A stretch of 64,000 nt of DNA, from NCBI GenBank assembly GCA_025766275.1, contig JAFKAC010000002.1, positions 1-64,000 on the forward strand. Reading direction: 5' to 3'. Positions within the stretch are counted from its first letter, which is position 1, and each line of letters begins with the position of its first letter. Of this stretch, positions 11,590 to 23,200 are shown piece after piece. The position numbers and the translations under genes were made by a program. Below the pieces are notes generated by a model that worked only from the letters and a program-made list of their open reading frames with translations, did no database searches and had not been told where the DNA came from. This DNA comes from Lactarius indigo (lineage: Eukaryota > Basidiomycota > Agaricomycetes > Russulales > Russulaceae).

Positions 11590-14500
11590 ACTTCCCTTCT
11601 TATGCCAAAGCAAGTCAATCTCCGAGCAAAACAAGAAATGTCCAATATGTCGCACTAGATACCGCATCCAAGGTTATCCTGCCCATGTCAAGAAGTGTGA
11701 AAGAGAACAAGAGGAGCGCCAGGGGGACAAAAGATACGTCAAGGCTCTGGAGAAGAGACTTCGTGCACTAGATACTCTTGGTGCGTGATGGACAACTAAT
11801 AATATTTGACATACTGACCATGTTTTATGAATCAGCTCCGAGTGCCGCCATAATTCCAGATGAACCCCTACCCTGTACCTTCACTGCTGCTGAACTGATG
11901 GATCTTGACGCTGGATGGGGGACATCTGAGTCAGGTGCGCTATATATCAATCTTCCTAGCAGTTGGTTTGATCATCTACTCAGTGCGTGAACCAACACCT
12001 CCTGTCGCATGAGCAACTGGCTCTTCTAATAACCCTAAATTTACGGTCGAATACCACCCAAATAGTGGATGAAGGCCTGAACCACTTCGTGAGGAGCCCA
12101 GCAACACACGTCGACGTACCAACCCCCCCCCTCATAAAACGGAGCCGTGGCGGCCGTTCTTTCGAACACGCGAAGACTTCGTGTTCTCGGAGGTTCTCAT
12201 GGAGATTGGAGTGACCAAGGATCAATACGACCGTCTCTCTAAGATTGTCGGAACGTGCATCGATGGCAAGGGCACACTTACCCTGTTGGCTTACCCAGAC
12301 ATGATGGGTGCATGGAGCGCGCCTCGTCTCAACTGACGCCTGTTACGCTTGTACCGGGCGTAGTGTCCGACTTGGACGGTACTGTGGGAACACTGATGCC
12401 CCAGACGGTCAGCCAACTTACGGGGGAGGCAAATACAGCCAAGGCGTCCCCTAGTCGACAAAGGTACTAGCAGCCTTCTATCAGACAGAAGTACTGAGAG
12501 GCAGAGGATGGCAGATAAGAAGGGAAAGGAAAGGATGAACAGACAGCCCAAAGGGATGGCAAACAGCCCAGCTCAAAAGATAGAGGGGAGACCGCAAACA
12601 GCAGGTACAATTACACAAGTAACTAAAGAGTCCGTCTGTCCTTCAAACCCAACCCTATAACTCCTCCACTCCTAAGCGTCCATGCCTGACCACATCCAAT
12701 GGAAATCCTTCTATAACCTCAACCGACCTCATACTCAGCCCGTCCTCAACCCTACGACTTATTGGTGCTGCGTGGTTGGCATTCCTTGGGCGTACGGCGG
12801 TAATGCTGATGATAATGCTGAATGCTGACTAACAGCTTGGAGGATAGTGGTAACTGCTGATCCACAGCTTAGAGTGGGTAGTGCGCCAATGATAAGTGAT
12901 GGTGGGTAGTTGGTAAAAGAGTGGATAGCTCTATTGATCGCTGAGGAGTACAATTCCACAGGATCTCAAGCTAGGGAACCGGGGATACAAGCTATCCTAC
13001 TTATTACCCTAGCTATGGTAAGGTTCAAACTCAGAAACCCTATTACAACGATCCTAGGGTGAGTAATTGTACAGTAAGAATGTCATCGGGAATGTGTAAG
13101 CATACAGTCAGTCAACCAATCAGAACGAGGTATCAGTCATCCTTATCGCAACAGTGTAATCGTCGATGAGTCATCCACAGCCAGTATCAGTCATCAAGTA
13201 CCAAACATCAGTCAGCCAGGCACAAGCTCATCTGGACTCTTCCGGTGCATTCTAGCCAGGTCACATGCCGGGGTCACGTGACGGGCGATGTTGATATTGC
13301 TTTATCCGGGCCGGTGGAACCTACAATTCTGCGCGTCGTCGCAGAAGGTCCAATGGAACCGCGGGCCGGGGCACTTATCTTTTGGCTTGTGCTTATCTCA
13401 GCCTTTTCTTCGTCATCTTCTTGTTTCTCACAGGATTGCGTCCGTCGTATCGCTGTTTGCCGAGGTCGCGAGGGTGAAGCCATAACACACCCGTGAGGCT
13501 ACTAGTTGTATGAAGTTTAATTGCTAACCTTTTCAAGTGCTAGTTTGTTTTCGACAATATTGCAGTCCCATACAAAGGTGAGGATTGCATGTTCGAAGTA
13601 TTTATCGCCCACTGTGGGACTGGGCGGTTGATCTCATCATGGATCGGCAATTGGCCCAACATTTTGAATGGGATGTGCGGAAGATTTTCAAGCACGATGG
13701 AGAGACTACTTCTCGTGTGTATAGTAAGCCTTGGACTGCGGACGCGTTTTGGAACTTTCAAGTACGCATACCACTCTTTATTGTCTCCTTGTAGCACTTG
13801 TTCCAATGTGTACGATTTATTGTTGAACCAATCATTGCAGTCTCGGATCCCAAAGGGTGCGCGTCCATTGTGCTTCATCCTCTATGCAGATAAGTCGAAG
13901 CTGTCAAGTTTCGGCACAGAAATGGCCTACCCAGTGATCGCACGCTACACGAATCTACCAGTTGAGATTCGGAATAGCAACGGCACTGGTGGTGGCCGCG
14001 TTATCGGATGGTTGCTGATTGTAAGTTTTCTCGCAGACTCAGATAGGAGATATCTAATGTTGTACTGCACTTATTCTAGGTCCAGAAAATCCAGAGGACT
14101 CTAAGGAGACGGCATTCGTCAACTTCAAACGCGAGGTCTGGCATCGCGCGTTCCGTCGCATAATTGAATCCATCATCGAGAAATCTAAGACGGTTGCTGG
14201 CTTCGGTGCGCCGATGGCACTGACCAATTATTTTACCCTGGCATCATCATATTATCTGCCGACTATGAAGAACAGTAAGTACTTTATTCTATCACCGCCT
14301 GAATCGGCTGACCCCAATGTATTAGATGCATTATGTCTCTTATCCGGGGCACTCGCGGCAAACAGCCCTGCCCGGTTTGTTTGGTCCCCGACGACGAGCT
14401 CACTGACATTACAAGGACTTGGCCGTTGAGGTCAACGGCAGGGATGCAGAAAATCATTGTACGTGGGCGCACCCTCCCCAAGAACGTTCACGAGAAACTT

Positions 14501-16353
14501 CTCATTGGACATGGGCTTCGTGATATTGATGTGAGTCTCATTGATTATTTCCTCTAATAATCATGCATAACTATGAGTTCAGAACGTGTTCTGGCTTGTC
14601 AACAATTCGGACCCATATTGCGCGCTGTCCTTTGACAGGCTTCATTCAAACAATACTGCCTATTCAGGCACCATTTGTGGCGGGAGTTCAAGGCTTTGGC
14701 TCAAACATGGGGCGGCGCAGCGTCGAAAGTTGACCAACAGTAAGATATTTCCCGTCTTATCCAAGTCGATGTCCAAGTGCTTTATTCCTTCAGATTTGAT
14801 CTTGTGCCTCGCTGGCGTGGCCTACATCACTTCCCTGCAGTGATGAAGGTGTCTTTCACGGATGGCACAAAGTTCGAGGATATATCCAAGGTGCGTCAAC
14901 TATATGTGGCTTCATTGCGTCAACTGATTGACTCTGAATCGTCAGAATCACCCCAGGTTGTGGTCTTTGCCGCACATAATGTTATTCCACAGGACAGCAA
15001 GAAAGGGTGGCAATTACTATATTGTCTACGAAGCCTGTCCATCTTAGATTTGCTCTTATCTCTCGAGGCACACACGGAGAAGACGATTCTCGCTGGGCGG
15101 AACGAACTGAAGAAGTTTGCTGACTTCATGGAGGTACTCGTTTTTTCTTTTTTCGATGACTCCACGGTATTGATCTACATAATAGAACTATATTCTACTA
15201 TTTTCGGGATCGGCGGAAGAAGATAATGAGAAAGTCAAAGACTGGAACTTCCCTAAGATGCACGCGTTGGTCCACGGCTTCGACGATATTGAAGCGAAAG
15301 GTGCCTCACGCAATTACAACACGAAACCGAACGAGAAATTTCACGGCCCCCTCAGGAAGCTGTACTTGAATCAGGACCAATTTCAAGAATGTTGTACCTC
15401 AGGTCAGTCGCATACATTATCTTTATAGTTTATTTCTGACAATTACCATTTAACATAGATCTTGAGGTACGATCATTTTGCGTTTATTTCAGCACTAATC
15501 CGGGACCAATCGACGAACTCGATGCGGTGGCTTCATGTCATGTGCAGACGTTGGACGACGACGACAATGTGGAGGACGCTTTGGGGAGCACACAAGAACA
15601 AGATATTGGTCCCTCCCTTGGACCCACATTGACAGTACATGATGGCTCATCGCATCAAGGGAGAAGTACGACGTTCGGTGCCGGGGCCGTTGTCCTGCGG
15701 TCGCAACAGCCCCCAGTTACATTAAAAACTCTTGAAGGCACTAACGCTGAAAATCCGACTTTCAGAAACTTCCGTGCGAGACTCGCGACTTGGTTGACTG
15801 TTGTTCTACCCCAGTATAATTTCAGTTTCGCACCAGGCTGTACGCGCGTTGAATTTCAGGACGATGACAAGGTGAGTTTCGCATCTGATCTGGTATTTTG
15901 GCTCATTAGCTTTTTAAGATAACGGAATACAGGTCGATGAAAGTATGCTATGAATCGAAGGTCAACTGGGAACAATATCTGGACTACCTGTATTGTAGTC
16001 CTAACTTCCATGGCCGCAAGAGATACGACTTCGTGATTCTCATGACAACAGAGGGGTTCATTTTTGCGGAACTCAAGTTTATATTTACCGTTTCAGTCGC
16101 AGAGGACAAATACCCTATTTGCCTGGTGTGTCCCCTTGACGCATCCACAGGCCCACTGCAGGCCAAGGAAAAGGATTTGAGGCTTCGTTGTCTTCATGCG
16201 AGGCGATCAACGGAGTTCTTTTTTGCCCAATCAATTGTGCGCGGTGCTCCACTCATTCAGGACTTCAACAAGCATGGCGACTACCTTGTGATGGATGTCG
16301 TTGACCACACCGGCGACCTGTTCATCTGTTGCAATGAAATATCTGGATGGTAA
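11590..16353 (+). pseudogene. Plavaka transposase, multi-exon, with frameshifts and an insertion
   Basis: Exons follow GT-AG rules (donors at 11781, 11935, 13762, 14021; acceptors ending 11835, 11983, 13565, 13840). An N-terminal C2HC finger (KKCPICRTRY...HVKKC, about 11635-11695) is followed by EPWRPFFRTREDF (about 12140). Then come WTADAFWNFQ, YADKSKLSSFG, NLPVEIRN, GGGRVIGWL (13.8-14.0 kb), PCPVCLVP (14.36 kb), NVFW...ALSFDRLH (14.6 kb), FTDGTKFEDISK, LLLSLEAHTEKT, NYNTKPNEKFHGPLRK (15.3 kb) and a C-terminal DFHG-like region (FHGRKRYD, 16.0 kb). These are the hallmark blocks of Plavaka-clan transposases of basidiomycetes. Single-base frameshifts occur near 13600 (before RPLWDWAVD) and 14670 (before LWREFKAL). 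A TGA sits at about 12068, and a 1.1 kb insertion splits it at 12341. No ATG is visible before the zinc finger, so an upstream exon is likely. Non-functional as it stands. Confidence 0.8.
12341..13487. mobile_element. Probable solo-LTR-like insertion in the transposase gene
   Basis: Transposase homology stops after SSQLTP at 12340 and resumes, after an intron, at VPYKGED (13567). The intervening block begins TGTTACG and ends CATAACA, so its ends are TGTTA...TAACA. Candidate TSDs (ACGCC, CACCC) do not match cleanly. It contains no protein-coding homology. The type is inferred from its ends only. Confidence 0.4.
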
Positions 16354-17754
16354 TGTATTCGCGTTTCTACATCTGGTTTATTTTGACTTATTTGGGATTA
16401 CCGATTGATCAGTGTCTGGGACTGATGCGCGGGGTAAGACACATTTATGAGTTTTATCTTCCCTCTGGCTGATGCCTTTGTCGTGGCAGGCCCTCATTGT
16501 TGCTTCAGATGTTTGCTTGTTCCAAATCAAAGTTGCATTGACAACCCCCTGACATTAACGACGATTGAAACGACGTGAGTAGTTGCTGCAGCGAACATGG
16601 GACCAGCCGCCGCCAGAGGTTTCTCCGACGGTAAGCCGAAGCCCAAATGCGTACGTAGAACGCGATACAAGGTACTGCCTTGCGCCTGCTGGCATCTATT
16701 GCAAATGGGGGTCCTCGCTGACCATCACTGTGCTCAACGTGCCCAAAGGCTGCATGACGCACACCCAGAATACGCATCGCACAGGTTCACCCCCGCTCCC
16801 TGCCCTCTGAAGTCAGAAAGCACATAAGGGTGTAAACGTGTGCGTATTCCGTGCCGACGATTCAAGTTTTATAGACATAATATGTTCCTACTAAATCAGC
16901 CCCACCTCACACACCTTCAGCCCCCTCTGGACCCCTGCGAGTGCTGCATATGTAGGTCGAACGCTTGGTTGACTGATAGTGCACCAACGATCGCGCAAGG
17001 ACTACATCAAAACCAGATATCAATGTCAGCGCAGGGAGACTCACGTTGTTTTTTTTTCAGTACTGCAAATGGTTGCGAATGCAAAACAAACACCCGCAAG
17101 GATCGTCAGGCAGCGGCGAGGGGGTGACGACGACGATGGAAGGGGCAGGGGAAGACAGTGCCGGTGAGGGGGCGGCTGCGACGGCAGCGTCGACGACTTG
17201 GCCAGACTCTAAGTGTAAGTTTTTTTTTTTTTAGCTGCATCCTCTCCCTGCCAAAGGGTACTTACTGACGTCAGGCTTGACGCACTTCTGCAGGTTGGTT
17301 GGATTCTGGTTGTTCTTTCGCTTGTTGGAAGTAGTTGGATGCATGACGATGACGGATAGTTGTCAATGGATTCAGATGTTCAAGTGCTGCGCGCGGCGTT
17401 GTTTTGAGCGTTTGCGTACACGTAACAACGCCCCCAAACACAGTGCCGACGTACGTGCTCCCTTACTCACAAAATTTCTCTTTTTTTTTTTTTTTTATCG
17501 AATATATGCTATCTCGATGCCAGCAGCGGTCGCAGGTGGAGCGGGACATGCTGGTAAACACGTTGTAATCATGTGACGTTCCCTTATAATTGTATATAAT
17601 AATAGACCTTTCTCGTAATATTTTATAATTACGAATAACGCCTTCTAATTTGTTTTTAAAACCTTTATATAAGCCAAAAACGCTTTATAATTCACCTTAA
17701 AAGGGCAATTATAAGTCAGACCGATTATAAGGCGGTCCGGAATTTTGCGACAAT
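16354..17754. other. Plavaka 3' region without gene
   Basis: Downstream of the transposase stop I see no further gene. There are T-runs near 17050, 17220 and 17480 and a GAC/GGC-rich patch near 17120-17190. The TTATAA-rich subterminal zone and the right inverted repeat follow. Confidence 0.4.
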
Positions 17755-18171
17755 ACTAATGAGGAAAGTGACTTTAAAGAGGTAACATCCAATAAGGAAA
17801 TTACTATCCCAGGGTCACGTGCTTGTGGGTGCACATGTTGGCGTCACGTGGCTGACCATCTTATCATATCTAATGATAAGGACTTGGATGTTTGAACACA
17901 ATGTTGGAGTCTCATATTTCTACCAAGTAAATCCGTAAAAATGTGGAAAAATAAGGCAAAAATAGAGCGTCCGTGACAGCAAAGACCAAGATACCCCATC
18001 TTGGTCTTCTTCAATCATCACTTGTCTTCTCCTCTTCTTCTCAGTCTATCCCTTCCCAGTGCCTGCGAGTATCTGGATTGCCTTTGTGCCATACGTCTCT
18101 GACATGCTTAGCTATGTATTAGTCGCCAATCCAGAGCTCAAGTTGAGCTAATGTTGTGACAGCGTTACATT

Positions 18172-18182
18172 AAGACCAAGAT
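18172..18182 (+). promoter_or_regulatory. Gy3 self-priming site (AAGACCAAGAT)
   Basis: Two bases after the 5' LTR end (18169) lies AAGACCAAGAT. Its exact reverse complement ATCTTGGTCTT occurs in the LTR at about 17998-18008 here and at 57005-57015 in the 3' LTR, 34 nt after the start of the TATTTAA box. This is the arrangement of Tf1-type self-primed elements, where the 5' end of the mRNA folds back onto the primer-binding site. No CCA-ending tRNA match is evident. Confidence 0.7.
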
Positions 18183-18219
18183 ATCCATTGTGGTGACCAT
18201 CAATACCTGTGACCAGTGG

Positions 18220-18606
18220 ATGAGCTTCCGTCCATACCACCTAGAGCAACGAGGAGATCGCAATGTACCCACCCAATTTTTGGGAGCAGCCCAGTGGAGA
18301 GAACGAGGAGACAAAACAGGATACTTTGTGGAGTTTAACGGACCCACAAGGTTCAGACCCATTGAGTTCAATTTTGACCATTTGTGTTGGGTGGAGATTA
18401 CGTGGAACCCCATAGACCACTGTTGGGACGCAGTCAGACAAGAAACTACCAGTGCGATATCAACACATGAGAACTCAATTCCCAAGCAGATTAGGGACCA
18501 ACAGATGGACAACTATGGGAACATTCCACTGGAGAAGCCATCAGCAAAGAAACAGAAGAAGAAGAACAAAGTGAAGAAGTTCGACCTCAAAGCGTTGGAC
18601 CAATAG
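18220..18606 (+). CDS. Gy3 small ORF with conserved gag N-terminal module
   Basis: The 128-residue ORF begins at the first ATG (MSFRPYHLEQ). It contains FLGAAQWRERGDKTGYFVEF and then FRPIEF...WVEITW, which aligns with the N-terminal Gag region of Gy1 and Gy2 (GYYV...PIEYIED...W). It ends in a lysine-rich tail (KKQKKKNKVKKF). In Gy3 it is a separate ORF, followed by a new ATG at about 18690 that starts Gag proper (MATTTMMAEEI, with one in-frame TGA). Gag is cut at 18813 by Cop2. Function unknown; RNA binding is possible from the basic tail. Confidence 0.55.
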   Translation: MSFRPYHLEQRGDRNVPTQFLGAAQWRERGDKTGYFVEFNGPTRFRPIEFNFDHLCWVEITWNPIDHCWDAVRQETTSAISTHENSIPKQIRDQQMDNYGNIPLEKPSAKKQKKKNKVKKFDLKALDQ

Positions 18607-18813
18607 AACAGTACACCATCCAATGAGCTGAGTCTCTACACATTTCTGACCAACCAGAAGTCATTCACGTATGATTGCCCGCAGCAGAAATGGCAACCAC
18701 CACCATGATGGCGGAAGAAATCATCACTATAAGAGAACAGGCTGCATGAGATGCAGCTGAGGCCATCAGACAAGAGTCACAAATACACTTACTCCCAATC
18801 AACCTGGAAACTG

Positions 18814-19428
18814 TGTTGATAAGTGACCCTTGCGCACTTAGCGGCTCATACGGACCGGACTTGCAGCATGGACTGCTTTAGATTAGATTAAATGGACATG
18901 TAGATTACTTACTTCTGATCTGTACAATCTAGCGCTTATCATTGTGTCATGTATGACATCACTGTACAAAGACATCGTGTAGACTACTCTGGACTCTTCA
19001 TTGTACTCCATCTCTTGTTCTCCTTTTAGCACTATGTTTATTATGATGTCACTATGATATCATTTGGTCTGGACTTTGCTTGTTCTTGTACGCCTTGTTC
19101 CTTTTACACACACTCCTTTGTCCTGTTGTAGAACAATGCGTCCCTTGTATTCTGTGACACTCTGTTGCTCACCTTGTAGTAGTGTCACCCTCCTGTATAG
19201 TATAAGTAGTAGACTTGTACTGCTCCTGGTCCACATCAGTTCCTCACTGTTGTGTGCCAGGTATGTCTCCTCCTCTCTAATGTAACATCAGTTCCTCACT
19301 GTTGTGTGCCAGACTATCATCTTGCTTCACTTGCTTGACACCTCCTGTGCTGCTTTCCAGTCACCCTCTATATCTCACCACAGTACTTTGTTCCACTGTG
19401 AGTATAGTTCTTATGTGTCTGTTCATCA
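18814..19428 (+). repeat. Cop2 5' LTR
   Basis: Starts TGTTGATAAG and ends TCATCA immediately before the primer-binding site. It contains a duplicated CAGTTCCTCACTGTTGTGTG segment (about 19228 and 19289). The reverse complement at 47959-48583 confirms both ends. Confidence 0.85.
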
Positions 19429-19440
19429 GGTTATGGGCCC
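19429..19440 (+). promoter_or_regulatory. Cop2 primer-binding site (half initiator tRNA-Met)
   Basis: GGTTATGGGCCC directly abuts the LTR. It is complementary to the anticodon arm of initiator tRNA-Met, as in Drosophila copia. Confidence 0.85.
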
Positions 19441-20211
19441 TGGTGCCCTAGCCACTCCACTTGGCTGGTCACTGTCTTCCTAGGAGGACACACCAGGCTA
19501 AGGTCTGTCTGGGGCCTTACCAGCCTTGCCCAAGGCAGAGAGCAGTGGGGCGCCACTTGTCTCTGCTAAGGAACCTCCTGTATCATGTACTGCCCAGTAG
19601 TCCTACTTTCACCCCTACTGTTTTCCTAGCCCCTGCGCTATGCGCAAGGAGACTGGGTCTGGTAGCCCCTTAACTTCAAAATATCCAGGCGTGCATGGCC
19701 CACTGGGCTGTGTATTGTGGAGCTTAGCGCCAGCTGTCTCTGGTGCTCCACACTGGGCGCAGGATCTCCTCACCATGGGAGTGTAAAACCTGGTTCAGGC
19801 TCTGGGGGGTGTTCACCTTATGGTGTTCTGCAACCAGATACCTGCCTTGTAGCGGCAATGGGAAAGGATTCAGTAAAGCCACTTATGGCGATGAGGCAAC
19901 CAACAGGCCGAGAAGGCTGAGGTAGACAGCCTTGGGCTCTGAAAGCAATCCCTTCACCTTCCCCCTGACGCAAACCATTTGAGCTGTGTCCTAGACACAT
20001 CCTGGCTGGCAGCTAGCTCATGGTATGGCAAAGGGACTCTCCCAAACCTGGGCCTAGCCCTTGTATCACTGGCATACCATCAGGAGGCAGGACGCGTTAG
20101 CGTTCTGGCCTTACAGAATCACAGACAGGAGTGGTACCCCCTCTATCTTTATGTCTTGCAACTATGAAGCACTATCGCTGACTGCTCCTCGGCGATAGAT
20201 AAATCATCCCA
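19441..20211 (+). other. Cop2 leader region
   Basis: Long untranslated leader between the primer site and the gag ATG. Frames in it have no recognisable homology. It may hold packaging or translation signals; none can be named. Confidence 0.4.
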
Positions 20212-23200
20212 ATGTCTTCTCGCGCACCATCTCCCACTGGCGCTGCTGCCGGTGCTACTGCCACTGCGGGGGGCTCCACGCTTCCCCCCACTGGATCCTC
20301 ACCCTCTGCTCGTATCTCTGCTGCCTATGGCGCAACGTTCGGCATGCCTTCTGGCATCCACCTTGAACAGTTCGACGGCACTCACTGGAATGAGTGGTCT
20401 GGGACGATTGAAGCCATCCTCACGCTGCATGAAGCAGAGGATGTGTTCACCCTCCACCATGGACCAGTTGACATCCCTCAAGACGAATGGGACTCAGTAC
20501 AGCGTCGGGCAAAGGCGTATCTCCGCCTTTACCTCAAACCTGACGTCTACTCCCTCGTTGCCGACAATGCCGCCTATCCCACCTTCAAAGCCAAGTGGGA
20601 CAAGCTCAGAGACGTATACACTGGTGCTTCGGGCAGCACCACTATCTTCAATTTGTGGATCCAGCTAACTCAAGCCCGCCTCGACGACTCCGCACCCATG
20701 GCCTCTCAATTGGCCAAGCTCAATGAGCTGTGGGTTGCCCTTTCCAACGCACAGATGGGTGTCACTGACACTCAATTCTGTCTCATTCTCCTCCACGCAT
20801 TGCCGCCCTCTTATGAGGTGTTGGCCTCTACCATCCTCGCCAGTGGGGCCCCAGTCTGCACTCAAGCACGCTGAAATCATAGCGCGCATAGTGTCAGAAG
20901 AAGCTCGCCGCTCCGGGCCCTCTGGCTCCTCCCTCAACAAGGTGGCCCCCGTCAAGTCGACAGGTAAGAAGGGCAAAAAAGACCACTCTGGTCTAACTTG
21001 CCACTATTGCAACAAAAAGGGCCATATCAAGCCTGATTGCAGGAAGAGGAAGAAGGATGAGGCTGACGCAAAGGAGAAGGAGAAAGCAGGCAACAAGGCT
21101 GCCAATAGTCATGTCCTAGTACCTACCACCGCCTCCATCACAGAGGTTGTAGAGCCCAAGATAGATTGGGCCTCTGAATCAATTGGTGTTGCCTTGTATG
21201 CTGCCTCGCATGTGCGTTGGATGATGGACAGTGGTGCCACACACCACATCACCCCACATTGGTCTGACTTCAAGGACTACACCCCAACTAAAGGCACTGT
21301 ACGCCTGGGTGATAAGTCCACAATAGACCAAGTGGGTGTCGGGTCTGTCATCTTTACAACGAGCCAGGGTATCTCTATCACCCTCAGTAATGTGCTACAC
21401 CTACCACAGGTGAAGACGCGCTTCTTGTCGACGCGCGCCCTAGCACAAAAGGGTGCTGAGATTGCCTTTGACAGTGGCTCATTTAAAATATCTGTCAACC
21501 AAAAGTGTGTGGCCAAAGGCTACCTTGAGGACAACCTTTATTGGTTGGACGCAGCCAGCGTCGGCCTCAATGCCCACACAAAATCAAGTGCTGCCACACT
21601 TGATATCTGGCATCAACGCATGGGACACATCTCCTCTGTGGCGCTAAAGGCGCATGGTCCCTCTGCCACTACTGGCATGGACATAGATAGCTCTACCACG
21701 GCCCACACAGTCTGCCGTGGGTGCGAGATGGGCAAGTCCACTCGCCAACCCTTTTCTGCGTCCTCCAACAAAAGGACAACTCGTCAATTTGAGATTGTGC
21801 ACAGTGACCTCGCCGGTCCTATGCAGACTCAGTCCCTGCAAGGCTCGACCTACACAGCCACCTTCATAGACGACCACACTAAGTTCACTGTGGTCCACTT
21901 CCTTAAGTCGAAGGATCAGTTTGCTAAGTCGCTGCAAATGTATTTGGCTTGGGGTGAAACCCAGTCTGGCCATAAATTGCGCGCTCTGCACTCTGACCGC
22001 GGTGGCGAGTACATGTCGAGTGTCACGCAGGACATTCTTAAGCAGAAAGGGATAGAGCATCACCTCACGATGCCGGGTTCACCACAGTCCAATGGTAAAG
22101 CCGAGCGGTTTAACCGCACCATTATGGATAAGGCAATGTCCATGCTCCACACAGCTGGCATGTCTAAAGGCTTCTGGGAGCATGCAGGTGTGCGCAGCTG
22201 TGCACATCTATAATCGCTCTCCAGTCCGTGGGCTTAAGTGGCGCACTCCTTATGAGCTCTGGCACTCTGGCAAAGTGCCTGATGTCTCACATCTTCGCGT
22301 CTTCAGGATGCAAGGGGTACATGCACATACCCGCTGATAAGCGTCGCAAATTGGATGCGAAGGCCATTGAGGTCACGCTTATCGGGTTTGAGCCCGAATC
22401 TAAGGGCTATAAGCTCTGGGACCGCTCAACCCACTCCAGTTCGAGTGTCCAGGGATGTGACATTCAACGAGAGTAGCTTCCCGTCCCTCCAGGGTGTTGA
22501 GACACACCCCACACCTTCACCACCAGTCATGCCTAGCACAACAGTGACTGCCGTGCCTCACCCGCCGGCGTTACCACCAATACGAGCCCCCTCCCCTGCA
22601 CACTCCAGTAGTAGTGAGGAGGAGGATGTAGAAAACCTTTTAGACCCCCCACAAGTCCAACCACGCCCCACCACTCCACCACCTGCTCTCCCGGCTCTGC
22701 CCACCACACCTAAGCGTGAGCAAGCCACTCCCACTTCACCCCCTGCCGCGTCCTAGTGCAACGCGCATTATGCGCCATGTCCCTCCTCCCTCACCAGAAA
22801 TGCCTGGGGGATTTGAGGATCGTGCACAGCGTAGTCAGCTGTTGCGTGAGATGGACAATGCACCAAGGCGCACTGCTCGTGTTCCTGTGCCCAATCCACG
22901 TTACTTCAATGCGGATAATGCGGCATGGCGCGGCAGGCGTCTGGGGTATGCGGAGTTACTGGCTGCTGCCTTTGTGGGCCGAGACCCTGCAACCTATGCA
23001 GAGGCCATGCGGTCTGCAGCTGCAGATGAGTGGACTAAGGCAGTGTCAGTATGAAATGGACGCCCTAGCTAAGAATGGGACTTGGGAGTTAGTGGATCTC
23101 CCGCCTAATCGCAAGGCAGTAAAATCCAAATGGGTCTTTAAACTCAAAGCGGATGGCCGCTACAGAGCTCGCTTGGTGGCTAAGGGATTCACGCAGATCC

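Larger units (their letters stand above)
5992..17754 (+). mobile_element. Plavaka-type DNA transposon, 11.8 kb, with terminal inverted repeats
   Basis: The ends are inverted copies of ATTGTCGCAAAATTC (5992-6006; reverse complement at 17740-17754). Inside each end lie several TTATAA-containing words (about seven within 6015-6235 and about seven within 17580-17735). The plus strand encodes a decayed Plavaka transposase at 11.6-16.35 kb; the minus strand holds an accessory gene relic at 8.4-11.2 kb. Flanks share only ACTA (left ACTATC, right ACTAAT), so any TSD is imperfect. The element carries two later LTR-like insertions (6492-6833 and probably 12341-13487). Confidence 0.75.
5440..17978. repeat. 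LTR of an unnamed family, itself split by the Plavaka transposon
   Basis: The insertion between the GCAAA duplications begins TGTAGCGG and ends CGTGACA, as an LTR should. Only 5440-5991 and 17755-17978 (about 776 bp together) belong to it; the rest is the Plavaka element. The left arm holds a 28-nt direct repeat (around 5622-5649 and 5690-5717) containing GAACCAAGAGGACAAGTT. No internal retrotransposon genes are present, so it was a solo LTR when the DNA transposon entered. Orientation is uncertain. Confidence 0.65.
5202..18169 (+). repeat. Gy3 5' LTR, split by a 12.5 kb nested insertion
   Basis: The two LTR pieces are 5202-5439 and 17984-18169. Together they match the complete Gy3 3' LTR at 56754-57204 (start TGTTATGGTT, end GTTACA), with roughly 10% divergence by eye. 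The split falls at GCAAA, which is present on both sides of the insertion (5435-5439 and 17979-17983), so it is the TSD of the inserted LTR sequence. The TATTTAA box is in the left piece. The self-priming partner ATCTTGGTCTT is in the right piece, just after the breakpoint. Confidence 0.85.

Noticed and set aside
5440..17978. Starship-type giant element
   Set aside because: No tyrosine-recombinase (DUF3435) captain gene; ends and transposase fit an LTR block plus a Plavaka element.
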